From contig NZ_JH376799.1 in assembly GCF_000234095.1 (NCBI RefSeq), positions 277,217-341,216 of the forward strand: a DNA stretch of 64,000 bases, written 5' to 3'. This document shows, in pieces, positions 34,250 to 43,147 of the stretch. The translations under genes were made by a program, and so were the position numbers. Each line of letters opens with the position of its first letter. Position 1 is the stretch's first letter. The notes beneath the pieces are model-generated. The model made no database searches and was not told the DNA's origin. It worked only from the letters and a program-made list of their open reading frames with translations. This DNA comes from Centipeda infelix ATCC 43532 (GTDB taxonomy: Bacteria > Bacillota > Negativicutes > Selenomonadales > Selenomonadaceae).

Positions 34250-34921
34250 TTATTTTCTCCGCTGCAAATAGCCGCCGATGCCGCACACCGCCCCCGCGAG
34301 TGCTGCGGGCAGGAGATAAGCCGCCTGTGGTGCCGTCTCCAGGAGCATGACACCAATCGTGCGGTCATGTACAATCATCGTGCCGCCCGTCCATCCGAGA
34401 ATTGCCGTGCCGAGCACCACAAGCACAGGATATTTGTCCATCAGCGTGCCAATCAGCTGACTTCCGCCCACAACGATGGGGATGCTGATGAGAAGCCCCA
34501 GAACGACGAGCAAAAAATCACCGTGCGATGCGCCCGCAATCGCAATCACATTGTCGATCCCCATTGCTGCATCAGCGATGATGATCGTCTTGACCGCTCC
34601 TGCAAACGTCTCTGCCGCCTCAATATGTTCCTCGCCGCCCGACGGCTTCATCAGCTTCACCGCAATCGGCAGCAGCACCAGTCCTCCGAGTGCCTGCAAA
34701 TAGGGCACAGAGAGCAGCTGCACGGCGAAATACGTCATGATCAGACGGATGATAATTGCACCCGCCGTACCGACGTAAATCGCACGCTTTCGAAGGTGCG
34801 CAGGCAGACGGTTGGATGCCATTGCAATGACGACGGCATTATCCCCCGCGAGCACAAGATCGAGCACGATGATCGAAAAGAGCGCCACAAAGAACTGCGA
34901 TGAAAAGAGTTCGACTTCCAC
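34250..34921 (-). CDS. TerC-family integral membrane protein
   Basis: 223 residues, about seven hydrophobic helices. The conserved acidic membrane residues are in DLVLAGDNAVVIAMA and DAAMGIDNVIAIAG. TerC/YceF/YjbE proteins are linked to Mn2+ efflux and metalation of exported enzymes. It is second in htpG-terC-dhaM with a 9-bp gap. No yybP-ykoY manganese riboswitch was recognised, but an operon leader would lie before htpG. Confidence 0.92.
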   Translation of the reverse strand: MEVELFSSQFFVALFSIIVLDLVLAGDNAVVIAMASNRLPAHLRKRAIYVGTAGAIIIRLIMTYFAVQLLSVPYLQALGGLVLLPIAVKLMKPSGGEEHIEAAETFAGAVKTIIIADAAMGIDNVIAIAGASHGDFLLVVLGLLISIPIVVGGSQLIGTLMDKYPVLVVLGTAILGWTGGTMIVHDRTIGVMLLETAPQAAYLLPAALAGAVCGIGGYLQRRK

Positions 34922-34930
34922 AGCTTCTCC

Positions 34931-36880
34931 TTATTTTGCCATCATCTTTGCGAGCTTCTGCGCAAAGACAACGGGATTCTCCGGCAGGATGCCCTCAATC
35001 AGCAGCGCCTGCGTATAGAGCAAGTCGCAGTAGTCCTTGAACTCCTCGCTGTCCTTGCCCGCCGCGTGCACCTCTTTCAGCTTCGCAAAGAGGTCGTGAT
35101 GCGGGTTGATCTCGAGAATGCGCCGTGCCTTGAACATCGGATTGTTCATCTCGGCAAAGGTCTGCTCCATCGACAGCGACGGCCCTGCCTCATCCGCGAC
35201 CAGACAGACCGCGCTCGAGCGCAGACGCCGTGAGATCTTGACCTCGGCGATCTTATCCCCGATGGCTTCCTTCACATCCTTGATGAGATCGTCGTTCGCC
35301 TTCGCGATATCCTCGGTCTCCTTCTTCGCCGCCTCGCTCTCCGCATCGCCGAGGTCGAGGTCGCCGCGGCTGATCGAGTGGAAATTCTTCCCCTCGTACT
35401 CATGCACCGTCTCAATCGCGAACTCATCCACGGGGTCGAGCAGGAACAGTACCTCGAGCCCACGCTCGCGCAGCTGCTCCATCTGCGGCAGCTGTTCAAT
35501 CGTCGCCTGATCCTTCGCCGTCGCGTAGTAGATGCTCTTCTGGCTCTCGGGCATACGCGCAACATACTCCTTGAGAGAGACAAGCGCCCCCTCCTTCGAG
35601 CTGTGGAAGAGCAGGAGATCCTTCAGCTTGTCCACCGTGTCGCGCCCCGCATACATGCTGTTGTAGATGCCGATCTTCAGCATGCGCCCGTATTCGTTCC
35701 AGAACTTCTCGTAGTCCTCACGGTTTTTCTCAAGCTTCTTGCCGAGTGCCTTGAGCACATTTTTCTCAAGCGCACGTCCGATGGTCTTGAGCTCGCGGCT
35801 CTGCTGCAGGAGTTCACGCGAGATGTTGAGCGAGAGGTCGGGAGAGTCCACGAGCCCCTTGACGAAACGCAGATAGTCCGGCAGGAGATCCTTGCACTTG
35901 TCCATGATGAACACATGGCGCGAGTAGAGCTGAATGCCCGGCTCATAGTCTGCCTGATAGAGGTTGAACGGCGCACGCGCGGGAATCTCAAGGAGTGCCG
36001 TGTACTCGACCGTCCCCTCCGCCTTCGTGTGGAACACCTCCATCGGTGCTTCCCACTCGTGGAACTGGTCACGGAAGAAATCGTTGTACTCCTCCGGCTT
36101 GATCTCGGACTTTGCACGCGTCCAGAGCGGCTGCATCGAGTTCAGCGTGCGGAGCTCCGTCTTCTTGATCTTCTCCGCGCCCTCGATGACCTTGCCCTCA
36201 TCGTCACGCGGCATCTCCTCCGTCGTGACGTTCATGCGAATCGGATAGCGAACATAGTCGGAGTATTTCTTTACGAGGCTTTCCAATGTGAACGTATCCG
36301 TGTAGTCCGTCTCACCCTCCGTGAATTCCTTCGCGAGGTGGATCGTGACCGTCGTGCCGCGCGTCTCCTTCTCCGCGTCCTCGATCGTATAGCTGCCGTC
36401 GCCCGCCGACTCCCAGCGCGTCGCCTGCTGCTCACCCGCACGGCGCGTCACAATCGTCACACGCTCCGCGGCCATGAACGCCGAGTAGAAGCCCACGCCG
36501 AACTGCCCGATCAACTCCTTGTCGGGCGTGCCGCCGCTTTCCTCCTTCGCCTTTGCGAGCTGCTCCATGAACGCCTTCGTGCCCGACTTTGCAATCGTGC
36601 CGATGTTCTCCACGACCTCCGCACGCGACATGCCGATGCCGCTGTCCGAGATCGTCAGCGTCTTGCTCTCCTTATCGGGCACGAGGAAAATCTCGTAGTT
36701 CTCATTGCCCTCAAGCATATCGCGGTTCGTCAGGCTCTCGAAATGCAGCTTGTCCATTGCATCCGATGCGTTGGAAATCAGCTCGCGCAGGAAAATCTCG
36801 CGGTTCGTGTAGATCGAGTGGATCATCAGATCGAGCAGTTGCTTTGTCTCCGCTTGAAACTCAAACGTTTCCTTTGCCAT
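34931..36880 (-). CDS. htpG: Chaperone HtpG (bacterial Hsp90)
   Basis: 649 residues. The GHKL ATPase motifs are FLRELISNASDAMDKL, DSGIGMS and GQFGVGFYSAF, followed by middle and C-terminal dimer domains. ATG 36880 (MAKETFEFQAETKQ) follows AGGGGAGAA; the upstream in-frame ATG (36916) lacks a site. It is first gene of htpG-terC-dhaM. No CIRCE-type repeat was seen between promoter and start. Confidence 0.97.
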   Translation of the reverse strand: MAKETFEFQAETKQLLDLMIHSIYTNREIFLRELISNASDAMDKLHFESLTNRDMLEGNENYEIFLVPDKESKTLTISDSGIGMSRAEVVENIGTIAKSGTKAFMEQLAKAKEESGGTPDKELIGQFGVGFYSAFMAAERVTIVTRRAGEQQATRWESAGDGSYTIEDAEKETRGTTVTIHLAKEFTEGETDYTDTFTLESLVKKYSDYVRYPIRMNVTTEEMPRDDEGKVIEGAEKIKKTELRTLNSMQPLWTRAKSEIKPEEYNDFFRDQFHEWEAPMEVFHTKAEGTVEYTALLEIPARAPFNLYQADYEPGIQLYSRHVFIMDKCKDLLPDYLRFVKGLVDSPDLSLNISRELLQQSRELKTIGRALEKNVLKALGKKLEKNREDYEKFWNEYGRMLKIGIYNSMYAGRDTVDKLKDLLLFHSSKEGALVSLKEYVARMPESQKSIYYATAKDQATIEQLPQMEQLRERGLEVLFLLDPVDEFAIETVHEYEGKNFHSISRGDLDLGDAESEAAKKETEDIAKANDDLIKDVKEAIGDKIAEVKISRRLRSSAVCLVADEAGPSLSMEQTFAEMNNPMFKARRILEINPHHDLFAKLKEVHAAGKDSEEFKDYCDLLYTQALLIEGILPENPVVFAQKLAKMMAK

Positions 36881-36950
36881 AGTATCGTTCTCCCCTTGTA
36901 TTCGATTATTTTGCATAGTTCGCTAAAGTATGCAATTCCAAACTGTGAAT

Positions 36951-36979
36951 ATAGTACACCAAAAATGACAAAAAGTCAA
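36951..36979 (-). promoter_or_regulatory. Promoter of htpG
   Basis: Minus-strand TTGACT (36979-36974), 17 bp, TACTAT (36956-36951). It begins directly before the stop of the upstream glycosyltransferase. The leader is ~65 nt. Confidence 0.7.
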
Positions 36980-36986
36980 AGGTAAG

Positions 36987-38030
36987 TTATTCGCTGCAAC
37001 AATTGAGTATCCGATTCAAAGACGCCTCCATACTGTACCGACCGAGAACGGCAGCGTGACCGTGTGCGGCAATGCGCTCACGCTCGTCTTCGTGCGCGAG
37101 GTAATATGAAATCTTTTCGATCAGTTCCTCCGTCGAGCGAAAAATCACCATATCCCGCTCAGGCACGAGCCCTGCATAGTCCTCGCGTTCGTCAATGAGC
37201 TGAAAACTACCTGTCGCCATGATCTCGAACGTGCGCGGATTGACACCTTTGTGTGCGGGGAGATGAATGTTCAGGCAGATTTTTGAGCGCACATAGAGCT
37301 CCGCAGCCGCCTCCGGCAGCACCATGCCATTTGTAAGATATTTTGTGATGTATGGATATTTTCTCTGAAAGAGCGGCTTCTTCCAAAAATATTGATCCTC
37401 ATAAAACGGACCATAAATTGCCATGCGCCATCCATTGCTCACTGCATGGGCAGCCACTTCCTCTAAGATATGCAGACGATTCCGAAACGGAGCTCCCATA
37501 AAGGAGATATCAACATCTTTGTCTTGCCCTCTCTCCAGTCTCGCATACGCAGCATTGTAACCAACAGGACAGTATTCGGCAGTGATATGACAATGTTCCT
37601 GCAAAAATGGAATATCCCGTTTTTCAAAAACATAGACATGATCATAATACGGAAACAGGGATTCCTCCCCTTCGCGCGTGATGATACTGTCAACGAGCCA
37701 ACACAGAATTTTCGGAAACGGGGGGGTAAACAAGTGTTTGATTTTCTTTATATTCTCGGGGTGCAAAACGGCGTTCGGAGCGTTGAGGAATAAAATCACA
37801 TCCGGCTGAAACTCCTCGATCGTGTTGAAAAAATTTTCCCTCCAATGAGTAAGGTAACGCTCCCGCCCTTGATGAAATCCAAGTTTATCCAGTTTCTTAT
37901 CGGAATAGGAACATATTTCCCGATACTGCTCAGTTGGAAAGAATCGCACGCTATGCCCCATTCCCTCCAACGTATCTGTAATATGCAAGGATACATTCAT
38001 TTTTGTCAGAGTTCCACATATGATATTCAT
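36987..38030 (-). CDS. CgeB-like glycosyltransferase
   Basis: 347 residues. Two-domain GT-B type protein resembling the CgeB/DUF3880 group: N-terminal Rossmann half with PDVILFLNAPNAV, C-terminal half with KICLNIHLPAHKGVNPRTFE and IMATGSFQLIDEREDYAGLV, the region that binds the sugar nucleotide. Acceptor unknown; flagellin, capsule or cell-surface glycan modification are possible. ATG 38030. The base composition is clearly more AT-rich than the flanking genes, which may mark acquisition by transfer. Confidence 0.82.
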   Translation of the reverse strand: MNIICGTLTKMNVSLHITDTLEGMGHSVRFFPTEQYREICSYSDKKLDKLGFHQGRERYLTHWRENFFNTIEEFQPDVILFLNAPNAVLHPENIKKIKHLFTPPFPKILCWLVDSIITREGEESLFPYYDHVYVFEKRDIPFLQEHCHITAEYCPVGYNAAYARLERGQDKDVDISFMGAPFRNRLHILEEVAAHAVSNGWRMAIYGPFYEDQYFWKKPLFQRKYPYITKYLTNGMVLPEAAAELYVRSKICLNIHLPAHKGVNPRTFEIMATGSFQLIDEREDYAGLVPERDMVIFRSTEELIEKISYYLAHEDERERIAAHGHAAVLGRYSMEASLNRILNCCSE

Positions 38031-38081
38031 TCAGATATACTCCACCCCTAATGTCTTGACTAATTTTAGATTTTAGAGGAA

Positions 38082-39260
38082 TCATGTGGGGGCAACAACC
38101 TCACGCATCAAATTTTCCCATTGTTCCCAGATGATCTCGGGGGCGTAGACACGCATGGATTCCCGTGCCGCATTCCCCATCTTCGTGCGCAAATTACGGT
38201 CACGCATAAGGATTGCCATTTTCTCTGCAAGAGCCTCTGTTCCATCAACTGCAAGCAACCCATTCACACCATCATCAATCAGTTCGGCGATTGAAACGCA
38301 GTTCTTATAACCAACCATCGGCAGCCCCATACTCATCGCCTCCGTATGCGCGAGGCTGAACCCCTCATAGGCACTCGGCGCAACACAGAGATCAGCGCCC
38401 TGTAACACGCGCGGGATTTCCGTCGTCGTCCCGCAAAACGAAATACGATCTTCCAGACCTGCCGCCGCGATCATCCGCAGCATTTCCTTCTGATAGCTTT
38501 TGCTATCCTCTGCTCCCCAAAGTTCGAGCATCCAGTCGGGGAACTCTGCCGCAATCTTACTAAATGCCTCAATCAAGAGATGCGGGCGTTTGTGATTGCG
38601 CACCATCCGCCCGACAAAGACAATTTTGTACGTCTCTTTTTCACGCGCTAAATCCGCCTGCTGCGCATACTGCGGAACAACGTTGCCAATTGAAATGATT
38701 CGCACATGAGGGATATAGTTTTTCAATCGCTCCGCATACCCCGGCAGGAGGACTTGGAGCACGGCACAGCATTCGAGTGCGGGCAGCTCCTCCTTCGGAT
38801 GGGTCTGAAACAGATCGACGGGATCGCCGTGCGACATGATAATGACGGGCGTTTCGATCCGAAGGTCACAGAGGAGCATCTTTGCCGAGCTCGTTTGAAA
38901 ACAGATAATGACATTGGGCTGTATCTCATCTAGTACCGTCGCCATATTTTTTTGGATATATTTCGAAAAAAAATCATCGTTAACGCTGCGTCCATATCGC
39001 TGTCCGAATGCACGCAGCACCTCACGCTTGATCTTGAGAGCAGTTGGGAACGTGCAGTGCGTCCCGCGAAAATGCTGGAGATTGTACGCCGTCACGCGTT
39101 CGTCCAACGGATAGAAAAAAGCCCCCTCGCGGTCGTCTGTATAGACTGTCGTCACCGTATGCCCGCGCCGCACCATCTCGTTCGCAAACGCGACATTCAC
39201 CTTCGCCGCTCCGCCCGTATCTCCGACCATTTTTGAAAAATTCGCGAGCAGTATCCGCAT
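38082..39260 (-). CDS. Glycosyltransferase family 4
   Basis: 392 residues. GT-B fold: N-terminal MRILLANFSKMVGDTGGAAK, middle IVFVGRMVRNHKRPHLLIEA, and the C-terminal donor-site EX7E segment SAYEGFSLAHTEAMSMGLP. Donor and acceptor sugars cannot be told. ATG 39260 follows GGGAGCG. It forms a pair with the CgeB-like gene 51 bp downstream; both probably build one surface glycan. Divergent from the SIMPL gene. Confidence 0.9.
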   Translation of the reverse strand: MRILLANFSKMVGDTGGAAKVNVAFANEMVRRGHTVTTVYTDDREGAFFYPLDERVTAYNLQHFRGTHCTFPTALKIKREVLRAFGQRYGRSVNDDFFSKYIQKNMATVLDEIQPNVIICFQTSSAKMLLCDLRIETPVIIMSHGDPVDLFQTHPKEELPALECCAVLQVLLPGYAERLKNYIPHVRIISIGNVVPQYAQQADLAREKETYKIVFVGRMVRNHKRPHLLIEAFSKIAAEFPDWMLELWGAEDSKSYQKEMLRMIAAAGLEDRISFCGTTTEIPRVLQGADLCVAPSAYEGFSLAHTEAMSMGLPMVGYKNCVSIAELIDDGVNGLLAVDGTEALAEKMAILMRDRNLRTKMGNAARESMRVYAPEIIWEQWENLMREVVAPT

Positions 39261-39394
39261 ATGACGCTCCCATCCGATTCATTTCCATTCAATTAAGATT
39301 TATTGTAACAAATCCTAATGTCTTTCGCAAACATCTCCACACGTTTCCACATCAAAATCTTTTACCTCCGCATAATCTATTTTCGCACACTCTA

Positions 39395-39403
39395 TGCTAT
39401 AAT
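39395..39403 (+). promoter_or_regulatory. Extended -10 promoter of the SIMPL gene
   Basis: TGCTATAAT at 39395-39403, an extended -10; the -35 region is weak. The start would be ~35 nt before ATG 39448. Confidence 0.6.
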
Positions 39404-39447
39404 GGACACAGTTTTAGGCATTCTGCTCTAAAGAACGGAGGGGTTCC

Positions 39448-40164
39448 ATGAAGCATTTTTCACTTGGCACACTCGTATGCGCGGCTGTACTTGCGCTCGC
39501 GCTTGTGATTCCGACGGGCACGGCATCCGCGGAGGAAGCTGTGCCGACGCTGACGGTGAACGGGGTCGGCTCGGCTCAGATCGCGCCCGATATGGCGGAG
39601 GTCACGCTTGGCGTTGTAACGGAGGCAAGGGACGCGGCAAAGGCGCACGCGGACAATGCCGCACAGGCGGCGCGGGTGCAGTCTGCTCTAAAGGCGCTCG
39701 GCATCGCAGAGCGCGATATTCAGACGACGCGCTATGATTTTTCGCCGATCTACGATGTAAAGGACAACGGGCGCAGCGTCACGACTGGCTACACTGTGAC
39801 GAATGCAGTTGTCGTCAAGGTGCGTAATCTTGCGAATGTGGGCAAGGTGATCGACACTGCGCTCGCAAACGGCGCGAATCGCGTAGACTCCCTCGAATTC
39901 TCTGCGAGCGACCCGAGTGCCGCAAAGAATGCCGCGCTTGCCGATGCCGCGCGTGACGCACGCAGCAAGGCGGATGCCGTAGCACGCGCGCTCGGCGTAC
40001 GCATTGTCCGCATTCTGAACATCTATTCGGATGCACAGTCACACACACCGCGCAACTTCATGCCGATGATGATGGCAAAGGAGGCGTACGATGCCGCAAC
40101 GCCGATCTCGGCAGGTGAGCTTTCGTTTGAGGCCTCGGTGAACATCGCCTATGTCATCGAATAA
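39448..40164 (+). CDS. SIMPL-domain (DUF541) exported protein
   Basis: 238 residues with a clear signal peptide (residues 1-28, hydrophobic LVCAAVLALALVIPTGTASA then cleavage before EEA) and a SIMPL domain (LTVNGVGSAQIAPDMAEVTL, ALADAARDARSKADAVARAL). SIMPL proteins are periplasmic or surface; E. coli YggE relatives are tied to oxidative-stress tolerance, but the mechanism is unknown. ATG follows CGGAGGGG. The stop overlaps the start of the acyltransferase gene by 14 bp. Confidence 0.9.
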   Translation: MKHFSLGTLVCAAVLALALVIPTGTASAEEAVPTLTVNGVGSAQIAPDMAEVTLGVVTEARDAAKAHADNAAQAARVQSALKALGIAERDIQTTRYDFSPIYDVKDNGRSVTTGYTVTNAVVVKVRNLANVGKVIDTALANGANRVDSLEFSASDPSAAKNAALADAARDARSKADAVARALGVRIVRILNIYSDAQSHTPRNFMPMMMAKEAYDAATPISAGELSFEASVNIAYVIE

Positions 40165-41287
40165 GCGGGGGCGGGTCTCCGCTGTCGAGGCAATCCGTGG
40201 CATCTCCATGATGGGCGTGATCGGCATTCACATCGGCGCGGAGTATCTCGCGAATCCATCGCCCAACATTCATCTTGTGGCGCTTTTTGACATCGGTACG
40301 CGCTTTGCCGTACCGATTTTTTTCTTTATCTCGGCGTTCGGTCTCTTTTACGGGCAGTCGCCATCCGCGCCGTTCTCCTACCGCGATTTCCTCGTCCGGC
40401 GCGGACGCGCGGTCATGATCCCCTACCTCGTATGGTCGCTTTTCTATCTCCTCCATGACGCATACGTATATGGGGTTGGTTTCCCACCACTGACGGCACT
40501 GCCGGGGATTCTCTTCTTCGGCAATGCAAAGTACCAACTCTATTTCATGGTGATCCTGATCTGGTTCTACCTGCTGATGCCGCTCTGGCGCGTCCTGCTC
40601 GCGCGTATGACCCTGCCGCTGCTTGCGGGGATTCTCGTCCTGCAGATTGCATTCGACTATTGGTCGAGTTTTGATACAGCGTTTAATCTCTATGTCTACG
40701 GGCTGCCCGAGGGGACGCTGCTGCGTGCACTGCTCTTCTATCGGCTGAACTACTGGGTCATACACTACGTCTTTATCTTCCTGCTCGGTGGGTATGTCGC
40801 GCTCCATTTCGATGCGTTCCGTGCATGGATGGAGCGCAATACAGCGCGGCTCTACGCGTTCGGTATCCTCAGCCTCGCCGCACTCCTCGCGTGGTACTAC
40901 AAGCTGCTGCTTGTGGATGGATATACACCGCTTGAGGGGATCTACACTGCGCATCAGCTCTCGCCGCTCGGCATTTTCTACACGGTCGGCGCAACGCTCG
41001 CACTCTTTGCATTCTTTACGCGGCTGGGGACAAAGAATGTTCTTGGGCACGCATTTCAACTGCTCGGAAAGCACTCATATTTTATCTATCTTGGACATCC
41101 GATTGCAATCACCTATCTGCTCATGGCGATTCATGGAAGCGGGCACGTACTCACTGCGCCGCTTGCGCTCGCGATGTATGCGGCGACGCTGCTGCTAACG
41201 CTCGCAGGGGCAATCCTCATGCGGAGAATTGGCAAGAGCGTGCCGATTTTGAATGAGCTGACGATCGGGCTGAAGCCGAAAAAGTAG
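40151..41287 (+). CDS. Acyltransferase family 3 membrane protein
   Basis: 378 residues with about ten hydrophobic helices. The N-terminal catalytic region VEAIRGISMMGVIGIHIGAE has the family R...H pattern, and FFFISAFGLFYGQSP follows. Such proteins O-acetylate or succinylate surface polysaccharides. ATG 40151 overlaps the SIMPL gene; the site before it is weak, suggesting translational coupling. Its substrate could be the glycan made by the nearby glycosyltransferases (context only). Confidence 0.88.
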   Translation: MSSNKRGRVSAVEAIRGISMMGVIGIHIGAEYLANPSPNIHLVALFDIGTRFAVPIFFFISAFGLFYGQSPSAPFSYRDFLVRRGRAVMIPYLVWSLFYLLHDAYVYGVGFPPLTALPGILFFGNAKYQLYFMVILIWFYLLMPLWRVLLARMTLPLLAGILVLQIAFDYWSSFDTAFNLYVYGLPEGTLLRALLFYRLNYWVIHYVFIFLLGGYVALHFDAFRAWMERNTARLYAFGILSLAALLAWYYKLLLVDGYTPLEGIYTAHQLSPLGIFYTVGATLALFAFFTRLGTKNVLGHAFQLLGKHSYFIYLGHPIAITYLLMAIHGSGHVLTAPLALAMYAATLLLTLAGAILMRRIGKSVPILNELTIGLKPKK

Positions 41288-41299
41288 ATTGATCGCACA

Positions 41300-41343
41300 A
41301 AAGGCTGTTATACGAAGTTGAAAAACCTCGTGTAACAGCCTTT
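41300..41343. terminator. Bidirectional terminator between acyltransferase and metK
   Basis: Stem AAAGGCTGTTA/TAACAGCCTTT, extended by ACGA/TCGT, with a T-run on either side for the convergent genes. Confidence 0.88.
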
Positions 41344-41364
41344 ATCTTTATGTATCTATGTAAT

Positions 41365-42549
41365 TTACAGACCGGCTTCCTTCTTCAGCAGCTCCGCCTT
41401 ATCTGTCTTCTCCCACGGAAGATCGACATCCGTGCGGCCGAAGTGCCCATACGCCGCCGTCTGGCGGTAGATGGGACGACGCAGGTCGAGCATCTTGATA
41501 ATGCCCGCAGGACGCAGATCAAACGTCTTCTGTACAAGATCGACGATCTTCTCCTCGTCGATCTTTCCCGTGCCGAACGTGTCGACCATGATGGAGACGG
41601 GATGTGCGACACCGATCGCATACGCAAGCTGGATCTCAACGCGATCCGCAAGTCCCGCTGCGACGATGTTCTTCGCAACATAGCGCGCCGCATACGCCGC
41701 ACTGCGGTCAACCTTCGTGGGATCCTTGCCCGAGAACGCGCCGCCGCCGTGGCGTGCCCAACCGCCGTAGGTATCGACGATGATCTTGCGCCCCGTGAGC
41801 CCCGAGTCGCCGTGCGGGCCGCCGATGACGAACTTGCCTGTTGGATTGACGAAGTATTTCGTCTCCGCACGCAGGAGCTCTGCGGGGACGATCTCCTTGA
41901 TGACCTTTTCGATCATGTCCTTGCGGATCGTCGCAAGGTCAACCGCCTCGTCGTGCTGCGTCGAGATGACAATGGTGTCGACGTAGACGGGCTTGCCGTC
42001 CTCGTACGCTACCGTGACCTGGGTCTTTCCGTCGGGACGCAGATACGCGAGCGTGCCGTTCTTGCGTACGTCCGTCAGGCGGCGTGCAAGCTTATGCGCG
42101 AGTACGGTCGTGAGCGGCATATACTCGGGCGTTTCGTTCGTCGCATAGCCGAACATCATGCCCTGGTCGCCCGCACCAATCGCCTCTGCTGCGTCCATCT
42201 TCCCTTCGCGCGACTCGATTGCCTGATTGACGCCCTGCGCGATATCCGGCGACTGCTCGTCGAGCGAGACAAGGATGCCGCAGGTGTCCGCATCGAAGCC
42301 GTAGCTGGCGTTTGTATAGCCGATCTCACGCACTGTCTGACGGATGATCTTCGGGATGTCGACATAGCAACTGGTTGAGATCTCACCGACGACGTGCGCC
42401 TGTCCCGTCGTGACGAGTGTCTCACACGCAACGCGCCCCTGTGGATCCTGTGCGAGGATGGCATCAAGGATACTGTCCGAGATCTGGTCGGCAAGTTTGT
42501 CCGGATGCCCCTCGGTGACGGACTCGGACGTAAAGAGCATTTTCTTCAT
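41365..42549 (-). CDS. metK: S-adenosylmethionine synthetase
   Basis: Makes SAM from methionine and ATP. 394 residues, standard. Motifs: [32 protein letters not shown] and the metal/phosphate loop [22 protein letters not shown] follows AAGGGAGG. Preceded by a SAM-I riboswitch whose aptamer contains a 162-bp palindromic element, and by an intrinsic terminator. Confidence 0.98.
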   Translation of the reverse strand: MKKMLFTSESVTEGHPDKLADQISDSILDAILAQDPQGRVACETLVTTGQAHVVGEISTSCYVDIPKIIRQTVREIGYTNASYGFDADTCGILVSLDEQSPDIAQGVNQAIESREGKMDAAEAIGAGDQGMMFGYATNETPEYMPLTTVLAHKLARRLTDVRKNGTLAYLRPDGKTQVTVAYEDGKPVYVDTIVISTQHDEAVDLATIRKDMIEKVIKEIVPAELLRAETKYFVNPTGKFVIGGPHGDSGLTGRKIIVDTYGGWARHGGGAFSGKDPTKVDRSAAYAARYVAKNIVAAGLADRVEIQLAYAIGVAHPVSIMVDTFGTGKIDEEKIVDLVQKTFDLRPAGIIKMLDLRRPIYRQTAAYGHFGRTDVDLPWEKTDKAELLKKEAGL

Positions 42550-42602
42550 TTGGAACCTCCCTTAGTTCGTAAAAGATTTGTAGAAAACCTCATTTCCATA
42601 AG

Positions 42603-42629
42603 AAAAACCTCCCTGCAAGATAAGGGAGG
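42603..42629 (-). terminator. Terminator of the metK SAM-I riboswitch
   Basis: Minus-strand stem CCTCCCT/AGGGAGG with an 8-9 nt loop, then TTTTT. Its 5' arm CCTCCCTTA is also exactly complementary to the metK Shine-Dalgarno region TAAGGGAGG (42564-42556). Confidence 0.9.
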
Positions 42630-42643
42630 CTGTGACTGCCGCT

Positions 42644-42911
42644 CTCATCTCATAGGCACTTTAGGAAGCACTGATAAATTCAGCCGCGCCATCTTAGCGT
42701 ATTTTTTTTGCCCGCTTTTTGTCGGCAAATCCTCCGCATAGCTTTGGCTATGCGTCCAGTTTGCCTCCTCAATCGGACAGAAAAATCTACGCCAATCTGA
42801 CGGACTTCATTTTATCAGCGATTCCTTTACCTAAAGGAATTGGCACCGTTGGCAAAGTCGCCATGGTTGCCGCAGCTTCATCGGGCCATTCCCTCCACTG
42901 CTCTGGATGAG
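42644..42911 (-). promoter_or_regulatory. SAM-I (S-box) riboswitch of metK, interrupted by element B
   Basis: Minus-strand blocks: P1 5' strand CTCATC (42911-42906), CAGAGCAGTGGAGGGA, ATGGCCCGATGAAGC, GCGGCAACC, GGTGCCAATTCC, TAGG of P4, then a 162-bp insertion plus target duplication, then CCTA of P4 and the P1 3' strand GATGAG (42649-42644). P1 pairs perfectly across the insertion (6 bp). Without the insertion the aptamer would have a normal length (~100 nt). SAM binding should favour the terminator at 42603-42629. Confidence 0.93.
42664..42825. mobile_element. Palindromic 162-bp element, copy B (inside the SAM-I aptamer)
   Basis: Same terminal repeats as copy A (GGAAGCACTGATAAA at one end, TTTATCAGCGATTCC at the other) with TTTA duplications at 42660-42663 and 42826-42829. 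On the metK transcript it falls between the two strands of P4. Confidence 0.88.
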
Positions 42912-42934
42912 GTATATTCTCTTCTATGTTTCGC

Positions 42935-42963
42935 ATTGTAACGAATGAGCGCCGCGTTGTCAA
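42935..42963 (-). promoter_or_regulatory. Promoter of metK
   Basis: Minus-strand TTGACA (42963-42958), 17 bp, TACAAT (42940-42935). The start lies just before P1 of the riboswitch. Confidence 0.9.
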
Positions 42964-42986
42964 GGACTATTTTCACAGATTCTTAA

Positions 42987-43147
42987 GGAAGCACTGATAA
43001 ATTCAGCACCGCCATCTTGACGCATCTTTTTTGCCCGCACTGTGTCGGCAAATCCTCCACATAGCTTTAGCTATGCGTCCGGTTTGCCTCCTTGTTCGGA
43101 CGAAAAATCTACGCCAATCTGACGGACTTCATTTTATCAGCGATTCC
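42987..43147. mobile_element. Palindromic 161-bp element, copy C (coaBC-metK spacer)
   Basis: Near-identical to copies A and B, flanked by TTAA (42983-42986 and 43148-43151). One target duplication supplies the TAA stop of coaBC. It begins 24 bp upstream of the metK -35. Copies B and C lie only 161 bp apart. Confidence 0.88.

Noticed and set aside
34922-34930. Manganese (yybP-ykoY) riboswitch for terC
   Set aside because: Only 9 bp separate terC from htpG, so there is no room; nothing similar was seen before htpG.
42719-42910. Short plus-strand open frame across element B and the SAM-I core
   Set aside because: Antisense to a riboswitch and element; no initiation signals.
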